23,335 nucleotides of DNA from Planctomycetaceae bacterium (GTDB lineage: Bacteria > Planctomycetota > Planctomycetia > Planctomycetales > Planctomycetaceae): positions 1 to 23,335 of the forward strand of contig DLVV01000028.1 in assembly GCA_003445035.1 (NCBI GenBank). The letters are read 5' to 3'. Shown here piece by piece: positions 8,454 through 18,501 of this stretch; position 1 is the first letter of the stretch, and every line of letters starts with the position of its first letter. The translations under genes were made by a program, and so were the position numbers. The notes beneath the pieces are model-generated. The model was not told where the DNA came from and searched no databases. It worked only from the letters and a program-made list of their open reading frames with translations.

Positions 8454-9437
8454 CTACCATGTCCAGTCGGTGACGCCCTGCATGTTCACGATCCGGTCGG
8501 CCGGCCACTCACCGGCGTGCAACTTGACGATCGTGTCGGCAACCATCTCGAAGGTGCCCTCGTGGGACTCGTTGTCCAGCCCGGCAACGTGGCCACTGAG
8601 CAGGACGTTGTCGAGTGCCAGCAACGGGCTGTCGGTGGGCAACGGCTCGACCTCGAAAACGTCCAGCCCGGCGGCACGAATCGTCCCGCCCTTGAGGGCC
8701 TCGACCAGGGCCGCTTCGTCCACCAGTGGCCCGCGAGCGGTGTTGATCAGCACGCCGCCGGATTTCATCTTTGCCAGCCGCTCGGCGTTGATCACGTGGT
8801 GCGTCTCGGCCATGTTCGGCAGGTGCAACGAGACGTAGTCACACCGCGGGAGCAGGTCATCCAGATCATCGACCAGCTCGATCCGCCACGTCTCAACGAA
8901 TTCCTGCTGCGGGTACGGCTCGAAGGCCAGCACGTTCATGCCCAGGCCCGCGGCCCGCGTGGCCACGGCACGGCCGATGCGACCGAGTCCGACGATGCCG
9001 ATCGTGCTGCCCATCACGCGGGGATACGGCTCACGGACCCAGCGACCGTTCATGACCCGGTCGTGCCGCTGGGGAAATCCGCGGGCCACACCCATCAGCA
9101 ACGCGATCGTGTGTTCGGCCACCGCGTGATGATTGACCCCGGGCGTGACCGTGACAACCACGCCTTTCTCGTCACACGCGGCGAGATCGATCGCGTCGAA
9201 ACCGACACCGCTCCGCGAAATCACCCGCAGGTCGGGCAACGACTCGATCACCTCACGAGTGTAGGGCTCGGACCCAGCCGAGATCGCCGATGCGCCCTCC
9301 ATCTGAGCGACCAGGTTGTCCTCGACAAACAAGTCCACGCTGCGATCGACCGGTTCGACGTCGAAACCGGCGTTGGCGAGAATTTCAAAATGCGGACCAC
9401 CGTCCGCGTTGACCGATGTACTGACGACCTTGGGCAT
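8454..9437 (-). CDS. D-2-hydroxyacid dehydrogenase, phosphoglycerate dehydrogenase-like
   Basis: A 327-residue NAD(P)-dependent D-isomer-specific 2-hydroxyacid dehydrogenase. The NAD-binding loop is GLGRIG (150-155) inside STIGIVGLGRIGRAVA. The catalytic trio is visible: Arg235 in NTARGP, Glu264 in DVFEVEP and His283 in SGHVAG. Substrate-side residues lie in RSGVGFDAID (75-84). It ends just after the catalytic domain, so it has no ACT or other regulatory domain as in full-length SerA, and feedback control by serine is not expected. It could be a phosphoglycerate dehydrogenase or act on another 2-hydroxy acid. It heads the minus-strand run that continues into the amidohydrolase 27 bases later. 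The only ribosome site seen is a weak CAGGT just before the ATG. Confidence 0.92.
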   Translation of the reverse strand: MPKVVSTSVNADGGPHFEILANAGFDVEPVDRSVDLFVEDNLVAQMEGASAISAGSEPYTREVIESLPDLRVISRSGVGFDAIDLAACDEKGVVVTVTPGVNHHAVAEHTIALLMGVARGFPQRHDRVMNGRWVREPYPRVMGSTIGIVGLGRIGRAVATRAAGLGMNVLAFEPYPQQEFVETWRIELVDDLDDLLPRCDYVSLHLPNMAETHHVINAERLAKMKSGGVLINTARGPLVDEAALVEALKGGTIRAAGLDVFEVEPLPTDSPLLALDNVLLSGHVAGLDNESHEGTFEMVADTIVKLHAGEWPADRIVNMQGVTDWTW

Positions 9438-9487
9438 GTGACCTGCGGTTCTTCTGCTGGAGGTGAGTGAGTCGGAACGCTCACCCT

Positions 9488-9506
9488 AGCGAAGAGACTT
9501 TTCGCT
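9488..9506 (-). terminator. Weak inverted repeat after the DUF1501 gene
   Basis: A perfect 6-bp stem (AGCGAA / TTCGCT) with a 7-base loop lies 20 bases past the DUF1501 stop and about 50 bases before the dehydrogenase start. No T-tract follows on the minus strand, so it is at best a weak terminator or a processing site. Confidence 0.25.
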
Positions 9507-9525
9507 TGCCAGCAGCGACGGACGA

Positions 9526-10968
9526 TCAGGCGTTGGAGAACAACCGTCGCAGCGGTTCGCCCCGGTCGAGCATCGGCACCGGACGCCCCTGGGCGTCGGG
9601 AAGACGGATGTCGTGCCCGATGCCCAGCGAGTCAAAGATCGTCGAAGCCAGGTCCTCGGGACTGACCGGGTTCTCGGCCGGGTAGGCCGCATCGGCGTCC
9701 GAGCGGCCGTACAGCTCGCCGCCACGAATCCCCGCTCCGGCCAACACGCAGGGGAAACAGTGGCTCCAGTGACCGCGGCCCCAGGCCGAGGTATCCGGCT
9801 TGGGCGTGCGGCCAATTTCCCCGACCGCCACCACCAGCGTCTCATCGAGCAGGCCGCGTTGATCGAGGTCGTCGATCAGGGCCGCGTAGGCCTGGTCGAA
9901 ACCCGGCAGCAGGTGCTTTTCGAGGTCGGCACTGGTGCGGTGCGAATCCCAGCTGTAGCCGTCCGGGGCATCCCACAACACGGTCACGAACCGGCAACCC
10001 GCCTCGACCATCCGGCGACCCATCAGGCACGACTGGCCGAAGAGGTGGCGACCGTAACGGTCTCTCAGGGCCGCCTGCTCGCGACGGATGTCCAGGGCGC
10101 TGCGGATCTTCTCGGACGTCACCAGCGAAAGAGCCTGCTGGCGAATTCCGTGGTAATCCTGCAACCGCCTGGCGGTCTCGATCTCGCGCCGAGCGATGTC
10201 GAATTGTTCGAGCAGCCCGCGACGGCGATCGAGCCGATCGAGACCAATCTCGGTCTCGGGCACGATCCCCTTGATCCGGAAGTCCAGTTCCTTGTCGTCA
10301 CAGGCCCGGAAAAACGGGTTGTCGGTCTTGTTCTTTTTGCGAATGTCGGTCGCCAACCCGTTGTAAGCCCGACCCAGCCAACCGGCGTACTGGCCGGTCC
10401 GATCGTAGCCCTGCAGATGACCCAGGCGGTTGGGCAGGTAAACGTAATCGGGAAAATCACGGAGATGCGAACCGGGCGAGTGCTGCTCGATGTACTCGAC
10501 CACCGAACCCATCGCCGGCCAATCGGTCTCGCGGGCATTGACGTCGTTGCCGTTGGCCGCGGTTCGGGTCCAGGCGTGACCGGTCTGGATGTAGTGGCAG
10601 GCGTTGTGGTCGTTGTGCGGGTGCGTCATCGTGCGAATGACGTTGATCTTGTCCGAGATGGCGGCCGTCCGCGGCAGCTTCTCACTGATCAGCAGCCCCG
10701 GTGTCCTCGAGGCGATCGGCTTCAGGGGCCCGCGAATCTTGCTGGCCGCCGACGGCTTCATGTCGAAGCTCTCGAGCTGGCTGGGACCACCGAACAGGAA
10801 CAAGAACATCACCGACTTGGCGCGTCCCCCCGTGGCCGCCCGTACACTTTCGGCCGCCAGCAGTTGCGAGGCCGATGTCCCGAACAGACCGGCACCACCG
10901 ACGCGGAGCAGGTCTCGTCGCGAGAGACCGTTGCAGACCGACCGGCTACGAGTGTTGATGGTCAACAT
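9526..10968 (-). CDS. DUF1501 domain protein, Tat-exported
   Basis: A 480-residue planctomycete-type DUF1501 protein, an alkaline-phosphatase/sulfatase-fold relative of unknown activity. I start it at the ATG at 10968 (MLTINTRSRS), the usual opening of this family; a GTG at 10995 in the same frame lies upstream of the predicted transcription start. A twin-arginine signal follows (LSRRDLLRVGGAG), so it should be exported folded. Family segments visible are FLFLFGGPSQLESFDMKP, THPHNDHNACHYIQTGHAW, a metal-site-like WDSHR and GEIGRTPK near the C-terminus. In planctomycetes these genes usually sit next to DUF1549/DUF1553 cytochrome-like proteins, but no such partner is in this window, so it appears solitary. 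A good promoter lies directly upstream. Confidence 0.9.
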   Translation of the reverse strand: MLTINTRSRSVCNGLSRRDLLRVGGAGLFGTSASQLLAAESVRAATGGRAKSVMFLFLFGGPSQLESFDMKPSAASKIRGPLKPIASRTPGLLISEKLPRTAAISDKINVIRTMTHPHNDHNACHYIQTGHAWTRTAANGNDVNARETDWPAMGSVVEYIEQHSPGSHLRDFPDYVYLPNRLGHLQGYDRTGQYAGWLGRAYNGLATDIRKKNKTDNPFFRACDDKELDFRIKGIVPETEIGLDRLDRRRGLLEQFDIARREIETARRLQDYHGIRQQALSLVTSEKIRSALDIRREQAALRDRYGRHLFGQSCLMGRRMVEAGCRFVTVLWDAPDGYSWDSHRTSADLEKHLLPGFDQAYAALIDDLDQRGLLDETLVVAVGEIGRTPKPDTSAWGRGHWSHCFPCVLAGAGIRGGELYGRSDADAAYPAENPVSPEDLASTIFDSLGIGHDIRLPDAQGRPVPMLDRGEPLRRLFSNA

Positions 10969-10997
10969 GGCACAAACCCTGAAACGACTGTCCACAC

Positions 10998-11027
10998 ATT
11001 CTAACTGTCGGCAACCCGGCGTGTCAT
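10998..11027 (-). promoter_or_regulatory. Predicted sigma70-type promoter of the DUF1501 gene
   Basis: On the minus strand ATGACA (-35; 11022-11027) and TAGAAT (-10; 10998-11003) are 18 bases apart, each one mismatch from consensus. The expected transcript start near 10991 lies just downstream of the alternative GTG at 10995 and about 23 bases before the ATG at 10968, which supports the ATG. Confidence 0.6.
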
Positions 11028-11064
11028 CCTGAGTCGGGTTCGGGAACGGGTGAACCGCCGGTCC

Positions 11065-12147
11065 CTACGGCCGGACCGCCGGCACGACGCGACCGTAGAC
11101 GACGAACGTCAGTGGTTCATCACGGCCCTCAATCGTCAACGTGAACGTCTCCCGCAACTCGGACACTCCGCCGGGAGCCGTCACCGTCAGCGGCAGCACG
11201 TGGACGCGACGTTTCGAACCGGGCAGCTTCGTGCGAAACGCTCCGCTCGAACTCCCCGCCTCGATCTTTGCGATCCGGAAGTCCTTGCGAGCCTTGATCA
11301 CCACCGAGACCCGCTTGGCCCGACTGGGTACCAGCGACCCCAACGTGACCACTCCACCGGCCATCGGGCTGATCGTGAACTCCGACTCGACGGTCGCTTC
11401 AATCAGCACGGGGATGCGGGGAGCCTTCTGGTCGTCTGTGACCAGCACGATCGTCTCACGAAGCAGCCCGGCCGGTGCCGAGGGCTTGAGCTCGACGACC
11501 AGGTCGTACCGCACGTCGTGAAACTTCGGGAGAAAGCCCAGGCGCCGAACCTCGGCCCGCTTGGTCTCCTCGAGCCGAGCAGAGAGGTGCGGAGAACTGA
11601 CCTCGATCTGCTTGACCGACCAGTTGGCCCGACCGGCGTACCTCAGCTTCAGGGTGCGGCTGGCCGCCTCGCCCTGGTCGACACCGGTGAAATCGGCCGA
11701 ACCGGGAGTCAGCACCAGGTCCTTGCGAACCCGCGCGGTGACCGGGATCTTCACTTCCGCGAACGTCGGCTGGTCGAAGATCACCGTCAGCACCGCCGAT
11801 TTTTTGGTGGCGTTGGTGCGGGTCTTCCGCATGTCCATCGTCACATCGATCGACACCACCTCGCCACTGGCGAGCGTCACCTTGCTGGGCCGGGCAACCG
11901 AACAGCCACAGGTGGTCTTCACACCGGAAATGTGGACCGTCTCGCGGTAGAGGTTCTTGACCTGGAACCGATGGGTCACCTTCGACGTCAGCGCGATGAC
12001 CCCGAAGTCGTGAGACCTCGATTCGAACATCTTCTCGGCCCACGTCGGCTCGGCGGCCCGCGACGACGTGGCGACCGCCGCCAGTCCGCAAGCGACCATC
12101 ACCACAAGACGACCAGCTCTCTCGCAGCCCACTCTCGAAACGCTCAT
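11065..12147 (-). CDS. Exported DUF1573 protein
   Basis: A 360-residue protein. I chose the ATG at 12147 because GGAGG lies eight bases upstream and a strong promoter lies just before it; the frame stays open to 12375, but that extension would run through the promoter. Residues 1-32 look like a signal peptide (hydrophobic 13-27, cleavage near SRAA-E). DUF1573 follows: SHDFGVI (45-51), a strand-rich Ig-like fold and the hallmark TTCGCSVARPSKVTLASGE with Cys80-Gly-Cys82. A second and third Ig-like (ASH/MSP-type) repeat probably make up residues 160-350, judged by regular beta patterns. Function of the family is unknown; proteins of this kind are periplasmic or surface-associated. It is divergent from the thioredoxin/NHL gene and separated by 61 bases from the DUF1501 promoter. 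Confidence 0.88.
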   Translation of the reverse strand: MSVSRVGCERAGRLVVMVACGLAAVATSSRAAEPTWAEKMFESRSHDFGVIALTSKVTHRFQVKNLYRETVHISGVKTTCGCSVARPSKVTLASGEVVSIDVTMDMRKTRTNATKKSAVLTVIFDQPTFAEVKIPVTARVRKDLVLTPGSADFTGVDQGEAASRTLKLRYAGRANWSVKQIEVSSPHLSARLEETKRAEVRRLGFLPKFHDVRYDLVVELKPSAPAGLLRETIVLVTDDQKAPRIPVLIEATVESEFTISPMAGGVVTLGSLVPSRAKRVSVVIKARKDFRIAKIEAGSSSGAFRTKLPGSKRRVHVLPLTVTAPGGVSELRETFTLTIEGRDEPLTFVVYGRVVPAVRP

Positions 12148-12167
12148 GGTCTCTGCCTCCATACTCG

Positions 12168-12197
12168 ACGATAATTCGACTGGTTCGGCAATGTCAA
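12168..12197 (-). promoter_or_regulatory. Predicted promoter of the DUF1573 gene
   Basis: On the minus strand a perfect TTGACA (12192-12197) is followed after 18 bases by TATCGT (12168-12173), or after 17 by TTATCG. The start point would be near 12161, giving a very short leader that carries the GGAGG site before the ATG at 12147. Confidence 0.6.
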
Positions 12198-12250
12198 CGG
12201 CGACTCCGTCATCCGGATGTCGTATGACGGATCCAACACCCGAACCGCAT

Positions 12251-12280
12251 TTGCAGGGTTCAGGGATGATGAGATACGAT
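12251..12280 (+). promoter_or_regulatory. Predicted promoter of the thioredoxin/NHL gene
   Basis: TTGCAG (12251-12256), an 18-base spacer and TACGAT (12275-12280) lie about 80 bases before the ATG at 12361. The same TACGAT -10 box appears before rpsB. With the opposing DUF1573 promoter it makes up the divergent control region of 12148-12360; no other element was recognised there. Confidence 0.5.
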
Positions 12281-12360
12281 GAAGCTGTGCAAGCCACCGA
12301 CAACCGTGTTGGCTCCGTACACCACAACCTGAAAATTTCGACCGGAGGTCGACTCCCACG

Positions 12361-14523
<2,163 letters not shown>

Positions 14524-14551
14524 ACAGCGTGCCGGTACCCACGTGACGGGT

Positions 14552-14580
14552 TTGACGAAGTCCAGACCACCGACTACGAT
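14552..14580 (+). promoter_or_regulatory. Predicted promoter of the rpsB operon
   Basis: TTGACG (14552-14557), a 17-base spacer and TACGAT (14575-14580) lie 60 bases before the GTG start of rpsB. Spacing is ideal and each box is one or two bases from consensus. The -10 box sits inside an inverted repeat (14567-14586). Confidence 0.6.
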
Positions 14581-14586
14581 CGGTGG
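14567..14586 (+). terminator. Inverted repeat between the NHL gene and rpsB
   Basis: CCACCGA and TCGGTGG form a perfect 7-bp stem with a 6-base loop (8 bp with the flanking A-T pair), followed by a C/T-rich stretch. It could terminate the upstream thioredoxin/NHL transcript, or act as an operator because it covers the predicted -10 box of rpsB. The T-tract is interrupted by C, so termination is not certain. Confidence 0.4.
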
Positions 14587-14639
14587 TTCGCTCTCCTTCT
14601 CTTACCCTTTCCGGTCATTGCTCCGCGGAGAATGCCGTC

Positions 14640-15380
14640 GTGGCTGATATCGTCGTCAAGGACATCTTGGAAGCTGGCATCCATTACGGGCACCGCACCA
14701 GTCGGTGGAACCCGAAGATGCGGCCCTACATCTACGGTCGTCGGAACCTGATCCACATCATCGATGTGAAGGAGACGATCCGGGGCCTGATGCGGGCCAA
14801 GAAATACCTCAAGCAGGTCGCCGCCAACGGCAGCCTGGTGCTTTTCGTCGGCACCAAGCGACAGGCCGTGGGACCGATCGCCGAAGTCTCCGAGTTGTGC
14901 GGCATGCCGTTCGTCAACGAGCGGTGGCTGGGGGGCACCCTGACCAATTACCGCACCATCCGCAGTCGCCTCAACCGGCTCGAGGAACTCGAGTTGCTGG
15001 AAGAGAGCGGTGAGATGCTGGCGTTTTCCAAGAAGCGACAAAGCGCGCTGACCCGGGAGCGCCGCAAGATCCACCGTAACCTGTCGGGGATCCGGGACAT
15101 GGCCCGACTGCCCGAGGCCCTGGTGGTCGTGGACCCCGGTCGCGAATACAACTGCGTCCGCGAAGCACGCATCCTGGGCATCAACGTGATCGCTCTGATC
15201 GATACCGATTCCGATCCGGATACCATCGACCTGCCGATTCCCGGCAACGACGACAGCATCCGGTCGATCCGACTCATCCTTGAACACCTCGCCGATGCGG
15301 TCAAAGAAGGCAGGGCGATGGTGCCCGAGGAGAAGCCGGTGGCTCGTAAGGACGAGCCCAAGGCGAGACCGTCGCGTTAG
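14640..15380 (+). CDS. rpsB: 30S ribosomal protein S2
   Basis: A 246-residue S2 protein. I start it at the GTG at 14640 because GGAG lies nine bases upstream and the protein then begins [20 protein letters not shown], the expected S2 N-terminus; an ATG at 14583 in frame would add 19 residues unlike S2 and lies in the promoter hairpin. Conserved segments: [19 protein letters not shown] (15-33), [21 protein letters not shown] and the C-terminal [18 protein letters not shown] that closes the S2 core. S2 sits on the 30S back and is among the last proteins to assemble. The lysine/proline-rich tail is short. rpsB followed by tsf is the standard bacterial order, here with 158 bases between them. Confidence 0.97.
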   Translation: MADIVVKDILEAGIHYGHRTSRWNPKMRPYIYGRRNLIHIIDVKETIRGLMRAKKYLKQVAANGSLVLFVGTKRQAVGPIAEVSELCGMPFVNERWLGGTLTNYRTIRSRLNRLEELELLEESGEMLAFSKKRQSALTRERRKIHRNLSGIRDMARLPEALVVVDPGREYNCVREARILGINVIALIDTDSDPDTIDLPIPGNDDSIRSIRLILEHLADAVKEGRAMVPEEKPVARKDEPKARPSR

Positions 15381-15446
15381 CGGCCTCCCGCGGACAATCC
15401 CACGCGACGACACTGGGCCAGGTGCCGGCCCCCGGCGACTGGTCCT

Positions 15447-15488
15447 CCAGGCGAGGTGTTCTTCCGGGACGCCTGGCCACTACCAGGC
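15447..15488 (+). promoter_or_regulatory. Mutually exclusive hairpins in the rpsB-tsf spacer
   Basis: CCAGGCG (15447-15453) can pair with CGCCTGG (15470-15476), 7 bp around a 16-base loop. The same right arm (GCCTGG, 15471-15476) can instead pair with CCAGGC (15483-15488), 6 bp around a 6-base loop. Only one can form at a time. No U-tract follows, so an intrinsic terminator is unlikely; a processing site or translational switch ahead of tsf is possible. Confidence 0.4.
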
Positions 15489-15538
15489 CACCAGGACGGT
15501 CATCTCACACACGCTGAATTCACGCGAGGAGACTCTCG

Positions 15539-16375
15539 ATGGCGGATATCACTGCCGCACAGGTCAAGGAACTGAGACAGTTGACCGACCTGCCGATGAT
15601 GGAATGCAAACAGGCGCTGGTCGAAGCCGACGGCGACCAGGAGAAGGCGATCGAGATCCTCAAGGAACAGAACCAGAAGGTGATGCTCAAGCGGGCCGAT
15701 AACGCCACCTCCGAAGGTCGTATCGCCATCGCCATCGCCGACGACGGATCGTCTGCGGCAATGATCGAACTGCAGTGCGAGTCGGCACCGGTGGCCAACA
15801 ACGACGAATTCCGGGCCCTGGCCGAAAACTGCGCCCGGCAACTGCTGGACGGACCCGGAGCCGACGGGCCCGATGCCCTGCTTGACCAGCCGTCGCCCGA
15901 CGACGACTCGCGGACACTTCGCGAATCTTACGAGGAAGTGATCAACAAGATCCGCGAAAAGATCGTGCTGGCGAAGGTGATCCGTGTCGACGGACCGGCC
16001 GCCGGGTACGTGCACCACGACGGCAAAACCGGCGTCCTGTTCGTAGCCAGCGGCGAGAATTCCTCGGCCGAGGTGCTCCGCGACGTCGCCATGCACATCG
16101 CGGCCATGAACTCGACGGTGGTCAACCCCGAGGATCTCGAAGCGGCTGAAGTCGATGAAGCACGGGAACGACTCGCCGAGGAAGCCCGGTCAACGGGCAA
16201 GCCGGAGAACATCATCGAGAAAATCGTCGAGGGCCGGATGAAGGTCTTCTACCAGGAACAGGGCGTGCTCAGTGCCCAGCAGTTCGTCAAGGAGGAGTCG
16301 AAGACGGTCAGCCAGGTGCTCGCCGAAAGCGGACTGACGGCCAGTGGCTTCACCCGCTGGGTGCTCGGCAACTAG
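15539..16375 (+). CDS. tsf: Elongation factor Ts with variant TDFV motif
   Basis: A 278-residue EF-Ts, normal length, which exchanges GDP for GTP on EF-Tu. GAGGAG seven bases before the ATG fixes the start. The UBA-like N-domain is present ([18 protein letters not shown], residues 10-27), with TDLPMM where most bacteria have TGAGMM. The core subdomains follow ([22 protein letters not shown]; the C-part ends GFTRWVLGN). The odd point is residues 80-86, CESAPVA, where E. coli has CQTDFVA: the Asp80-Phe81 pair that in E. coli helps displace magnesium from EF-Tu is replaced by Ala83-Pro84. The rest is intact, so this is a working factor with a changed contact, probably shared by relatives. It lies between rpsB and pyrH in the conserved order. 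Confidence 0.97.
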   Translation: MADITAAQVKELRQLTDLPMMECKQALVEADGDQEKAIEILKEQNQKVMLKRADNATSEGRIAIAIADDGSSAAMIELQCESAPVANNDEFRALAENCARQLLDGPGADGPDALLDQPSPDDDSRTLRESYEEVINKIREKIVLAKVIRVDGPAAGYVHHDGKTGVLFVASGENSSAEVLRDVAMHIAAMNSTVVNPEDLEAAEVDEARERLAEEARSTGKPENIIEKIVEGRMKVFYQEQGVLSAQQFVKEESKTVSQVLAESGLTASGFTRWVLGN

Positions 16376-16424
16376 CCAGCCGCACGACTTCCCCCAGACC
16401 GACACCCCGGGGGTCCGGATTACG

Positions 16425-17174
16425 ATGACCGACCAAGCGTCCCAGAAACCCGCCTACAGCCGCGTGCTGTTGAAAATGAGCGGCGAGAGTTTCTGTCGCA
16501 GCGGCGAATCAGGGATCAGCATGGCCGAGGTGGCCTCGATCTCCGAACAGATTCAGCGGGTCTCCGACAGCGGGGTGCAACTGGCGATCGTCTGCGGCGG
16601 CGGCAACATCCTCCGAGGAAAGCACTTCGCCTCGGTCAGCCACGTGATCAATGCCCCCACCGCTCACTACATGGGCATGCTCGCCACCGTCATCAACGGC
16701 CTGGCGCTGCAGGACGCGCTGGAAAACGCTGGAGTGCCCACCAGGCTGCAATCGGCAATCCGGATGGAAGGTGTCGCCGAGCCGTTCATCCGGCGTCGCT
16801 GCGTGAGACACCTCGAGAAGGGACGCGTGGTGATCCTGGCCGCCGGCACCGGCAGCCCGTTCGTGACCACCGACACCGCCGCCGCGTTGCGGGCCCGCGA
16901 GATCGAGGCCGATGTCGTGCTCAAGGCCACCCGCGTCGACGGGATTTACTCCGAAGATCCCGAAAAGAACCCTCACGCGGTCCGCTACAACGAGATCACC
17001 TACCAGGACGTACTGCGGCAGGGACTGGAAGTGATGGACGCCCAGGCCATTCACCACTGCATGGAACACCAGCTTCCGATCGTGGTCTTCAACTACCAGA
17101 AGGAAGGCAATATCGAGCGGGTGATCGCGGGTGAACGCGTCGGCACCAGGGTGATCGCCACGCTGGACGAGTAG
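16425..17174 (+). CDS. pyrH: UMP kinase
   Basis: A 249-residue bacterial UMP kinase (amino-acid-kinase fold), which converts UMP to UDP with ATP for pyrimidine nucleotide supply. Diagnostic segments: [11 protein letters not shown] (13-23), [11 protein letters not shown] (the nucleotide-binding glycine loop), RLQSAIRM, the phosphate-binding [19 protein letters not shown], and [17 protein letters not shown]. The ATG at 16425 gives the right N-terminus; an in-frame ATG at 16344 would lie inside tsf and add unrelated residues. The Shine-Dalgarno signal is weak (a run of G's about 12 bases upstream). It starts 49 bases after tsf and is followed by frr, the usual rpsB-tsf-pyrH-frr arrangement. Confidence 0.97.
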   Translation: MTDQASQKPAYSRVLLKMSGESFCRSGESGISMAEVASISEQIQRVSDSGVQLAIVCGGGNILRGKHFASVSHVINAPTAHYMGMLATVINGLALQDALENAGVPTRLQSAIRMEGVAEPFIRRRCVRHLEKGRVVILAAGTGSPFVTTDTAAALRAREIEADVVLKATRVDGIYSEDPEKNPHAVRYNEITYQDVLRQGLEVMDAQAIHHCMEHQLPIVVFNYQKEGNIERVIAGERVGTRVIATLDE

Positions 17175-17186
17175 ACGCACCCCCCC

Positions 17187-17214
17187 TTGCATGACCGTCC
17201 GCATCGGGTACCTT
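17187..17214 (+). promoter_or_regulatory. Possible internal promoter before frr
   Basis: TTGCAT (17187-17192), a 16-base spacer and TACCTT (17209-17214) lie in the 82-base pyrH-frr gap. The match is moderate; frr may simply be read from the rpsB transcript. Confidence 0.3.
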
Positions 17215-17256
17215 TGAGGCCACGACGGCATCAGACAGCAACGACGGACGGCAACG

Positions 17257-17817
17257 ATGGACCAGGACGAAATTCTGTTGGATTGCGAAGACCGCATGGA
17301 GAAGGCGGCCGGCGTTTTCCAGGGGCAGTTGCAGGGACTCCGGACCGGGCGAGCAACCCCCTCGCTGGTCGATTCCCTGAGGGTCGAAGCCTACGGGGCT
17401 CCGACTCCGCTGAAACAACTGGCCAACATCAGTGTCCCCGAGCCCCAGCAGATCGTGATCCGGCCGTTCGATCCCGGAGTGATCAGCGACATCGTCAAGG
17501 CGATTCAGACCAGCGAACTCGGCCTGTCCCCCAACTCCGACGGCCGGCTGGTGCGGCTCAATATCCCCGCCCTCTCGACCGAACGACGTCGGCAGTTGGT
17601 CTCGCGGGTCAAGGAACTGGCCGAAGAGGCCCGTGTGGCGATCCGCAATGTCCGCCGGGATGCCAACAAGCACGCCGAGCAGGGCGAGAAACAGAAGACG
17701 TTCTCCGAGGACGACCGCGATCAGACCAAGGACGAGATCCAGGAACTGACCAAGCGGTTCGAGGGGAAGGTCAACAACCTCGCGTCGTCGAAAGAGACCG
17801 AGGTGATGGACGAGTAG
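17257..17817 (+). CDS. frr: Ribosome recycling factor
   Basis: A 186-residue ribosome recycling factor, which with EF-G splits post-termination ribosomes. All landmarks are present: LRTGRATPSLVDSLRVEAYG (27-46), the domain II segment QIVIRPFDPG (65-74), PNSDGRLVRLNIPALSTERR (91-110) and RNVRRDANK (128-136) in the long helix of domain I. Length is typical. No clear Shine-Dalgarno sequence precedes the ATG. It is the last gene of the translation cluster and converges on yidD, with 37 bases between the stops. Confidence 0.97.
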   Translation: MDQDEILLDCEDRMEKAAGVFQGQLQGLRTGRATPSLVDSLRVEAYGAPTPLKQLANISVPEPQQIVIRPFDPGVISDIVKAIQTSELGLSPNSDGRLVRLNIPALSTERRRQLVSRVKELAEEARVAIRNVRRDANKHAEQGEKQKTFSEDDRDQTKDEIQELTKRFEGKVNNLASSKETEVMDE

Positions 17818-17839
17818 CCGGTTCAGCGGGAATCCCGGC
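17817..17839. terminator. Weak inverted repeat between convergent frr and yidD
   Basis: GCCGG and CCGGC form a 5-bp stem around a 13-base loop that contains a smaller CGGG/CCCG hairpin. No T-tract follows on either strand. It may mark the shared 3' end of the two convergent units. Confidence 0.25.
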
Positions 17840-17854
17840 AACGCGGCGACTCGC

Positions 17855-18106
17855 TCACGGCGGGTCTTCCCCACCAGGGTGCCATGGGTGGCATCGGCAG
17901 ATCCGCTTCAGGCCTCGCCAGGCCCCCCGGATCGGTCCGTACTTTTCGACGGCACCGATCATGTAGTGGCTGCAGGTCGGCTGAAACCGACATTGCCTTC
18001 CGATGATCGGACTCAGTGTCCACTGGTAGATCCGGACCAGGCCGACCAAAATCCACGCCATCGCCCGGCTCGGCACTCCCGCCACGCCTCGAAGCGGCCG
18101 TGTCAT
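17855..18106 (-). CDS. yidD: Membrane protein insertion efficiency factor YidD
   Basis: An 83-residue YidD, a small amphipathic inner-membrane-associated protein that assists YidC-dependent insertion. The diagnostic stretch is YQWTLSPIIGRQCRFQPTCS (27-46) and the end RCHPWHPGGEDP (71-82), both near-universal in the family. Its ATG overlaps the stop of rnpA (ATGA), so translation is coupled; this gives about ten more N-terminal residues than typical, and MAWILVGL at residue 16 would be the alternative start. rnpA-yidD is a common bacterial pair, normally followed by yidC, which is not here because frr lies opposite. Confidence 0.95.
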   Translation of the reverse strand: MTRPLRGVAGVPSRAMAWILVGLVRIYQWTLSPIIGRQCRFQPTCSHYMIGAVEKYGPIRGAWRGLKRICRCHPWHPGGEDPP

Positions 18107-18471
18107 TCGGACATCCTGACGGCCAGCTTGTTGGACAGCTGCAACAGCGATCGCTCCAGGTCCTCGAGAGTCGGATCAGCTCCCTGGCGAGGAATCAGCA
18201 CCAGGTCGAGTCCGGCGGGCAGAACGTGTTGCTGAAGCCTAAACGCCTCGCGGAGCAGCCGTTTCAGTCGACCCCGGCGGACAGCGTTGCCGTGTTTCCT
18301 GGAAACACTCAGGCCGAATCTCGTCCCCCGCTGCTCATTCCCGACATCGGCGTAGACCAGCAACTGGCCATCGCCGGCCCGACAACGAGCGGCGTAGACC
18401 CGTTCGAAGTCCCGTTGATGGCGGAGGCGACGCCAGACAGGAAGACGGCGGTTGGCGGGAGGAATCGTCAT
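18103..18471 (-). CDS. rnpA: Ribonuclease P protein component
   Basis: A 122-residue RnpA, the protein subunit that helps RNase P RNA cut the 5' leader off precursor tRNAs. RLRHQRDFERVYA (15-27) and the RNR motif RFGLSVSRKHGNAVRRGRLK (51-70), then RLLREAFR (71-78), are the RNA-binding signature; the core lysine/asparagine/arginine residues are retained. Length is normal. rpmH, the usual gene upstream, is absent: instead a small membrane protein gene ends 30 bases upstream and a DnaJ-like gene precedes that. It overlaps yidD by four bases. Confidence 0.95.
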   Translation of the reverse strand: MTIPPANRRLPVWRRLRHQRDFERVYAARCRAGDGQLLVYADVGNEQRGTRFGLSVSRKHGNAVRRGRLKRLLREAFRLQQHVLPAGLDLVLIPRQGADPTLEDLERSLLQLSNKLAVRMSE

Positions 18472-18501
18472 TGGGTGAACCCGTGATCGGACGTGGCCAC
18501 G

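Noticed and set aside
11059..11078. CGGTCC/GGACCG hairpin at the end of the DUF1573 gene as a terminator
   Set aside because: It spans the stop codon, has no T-tract and is the sort of GC-rich repeat expected by chance here.
16344..16424. Upstream pyrH start inside tsf
   Set aside because: The added residues are unlike UMP kinase; the ATG at 16425 gives the normal N-terminus.
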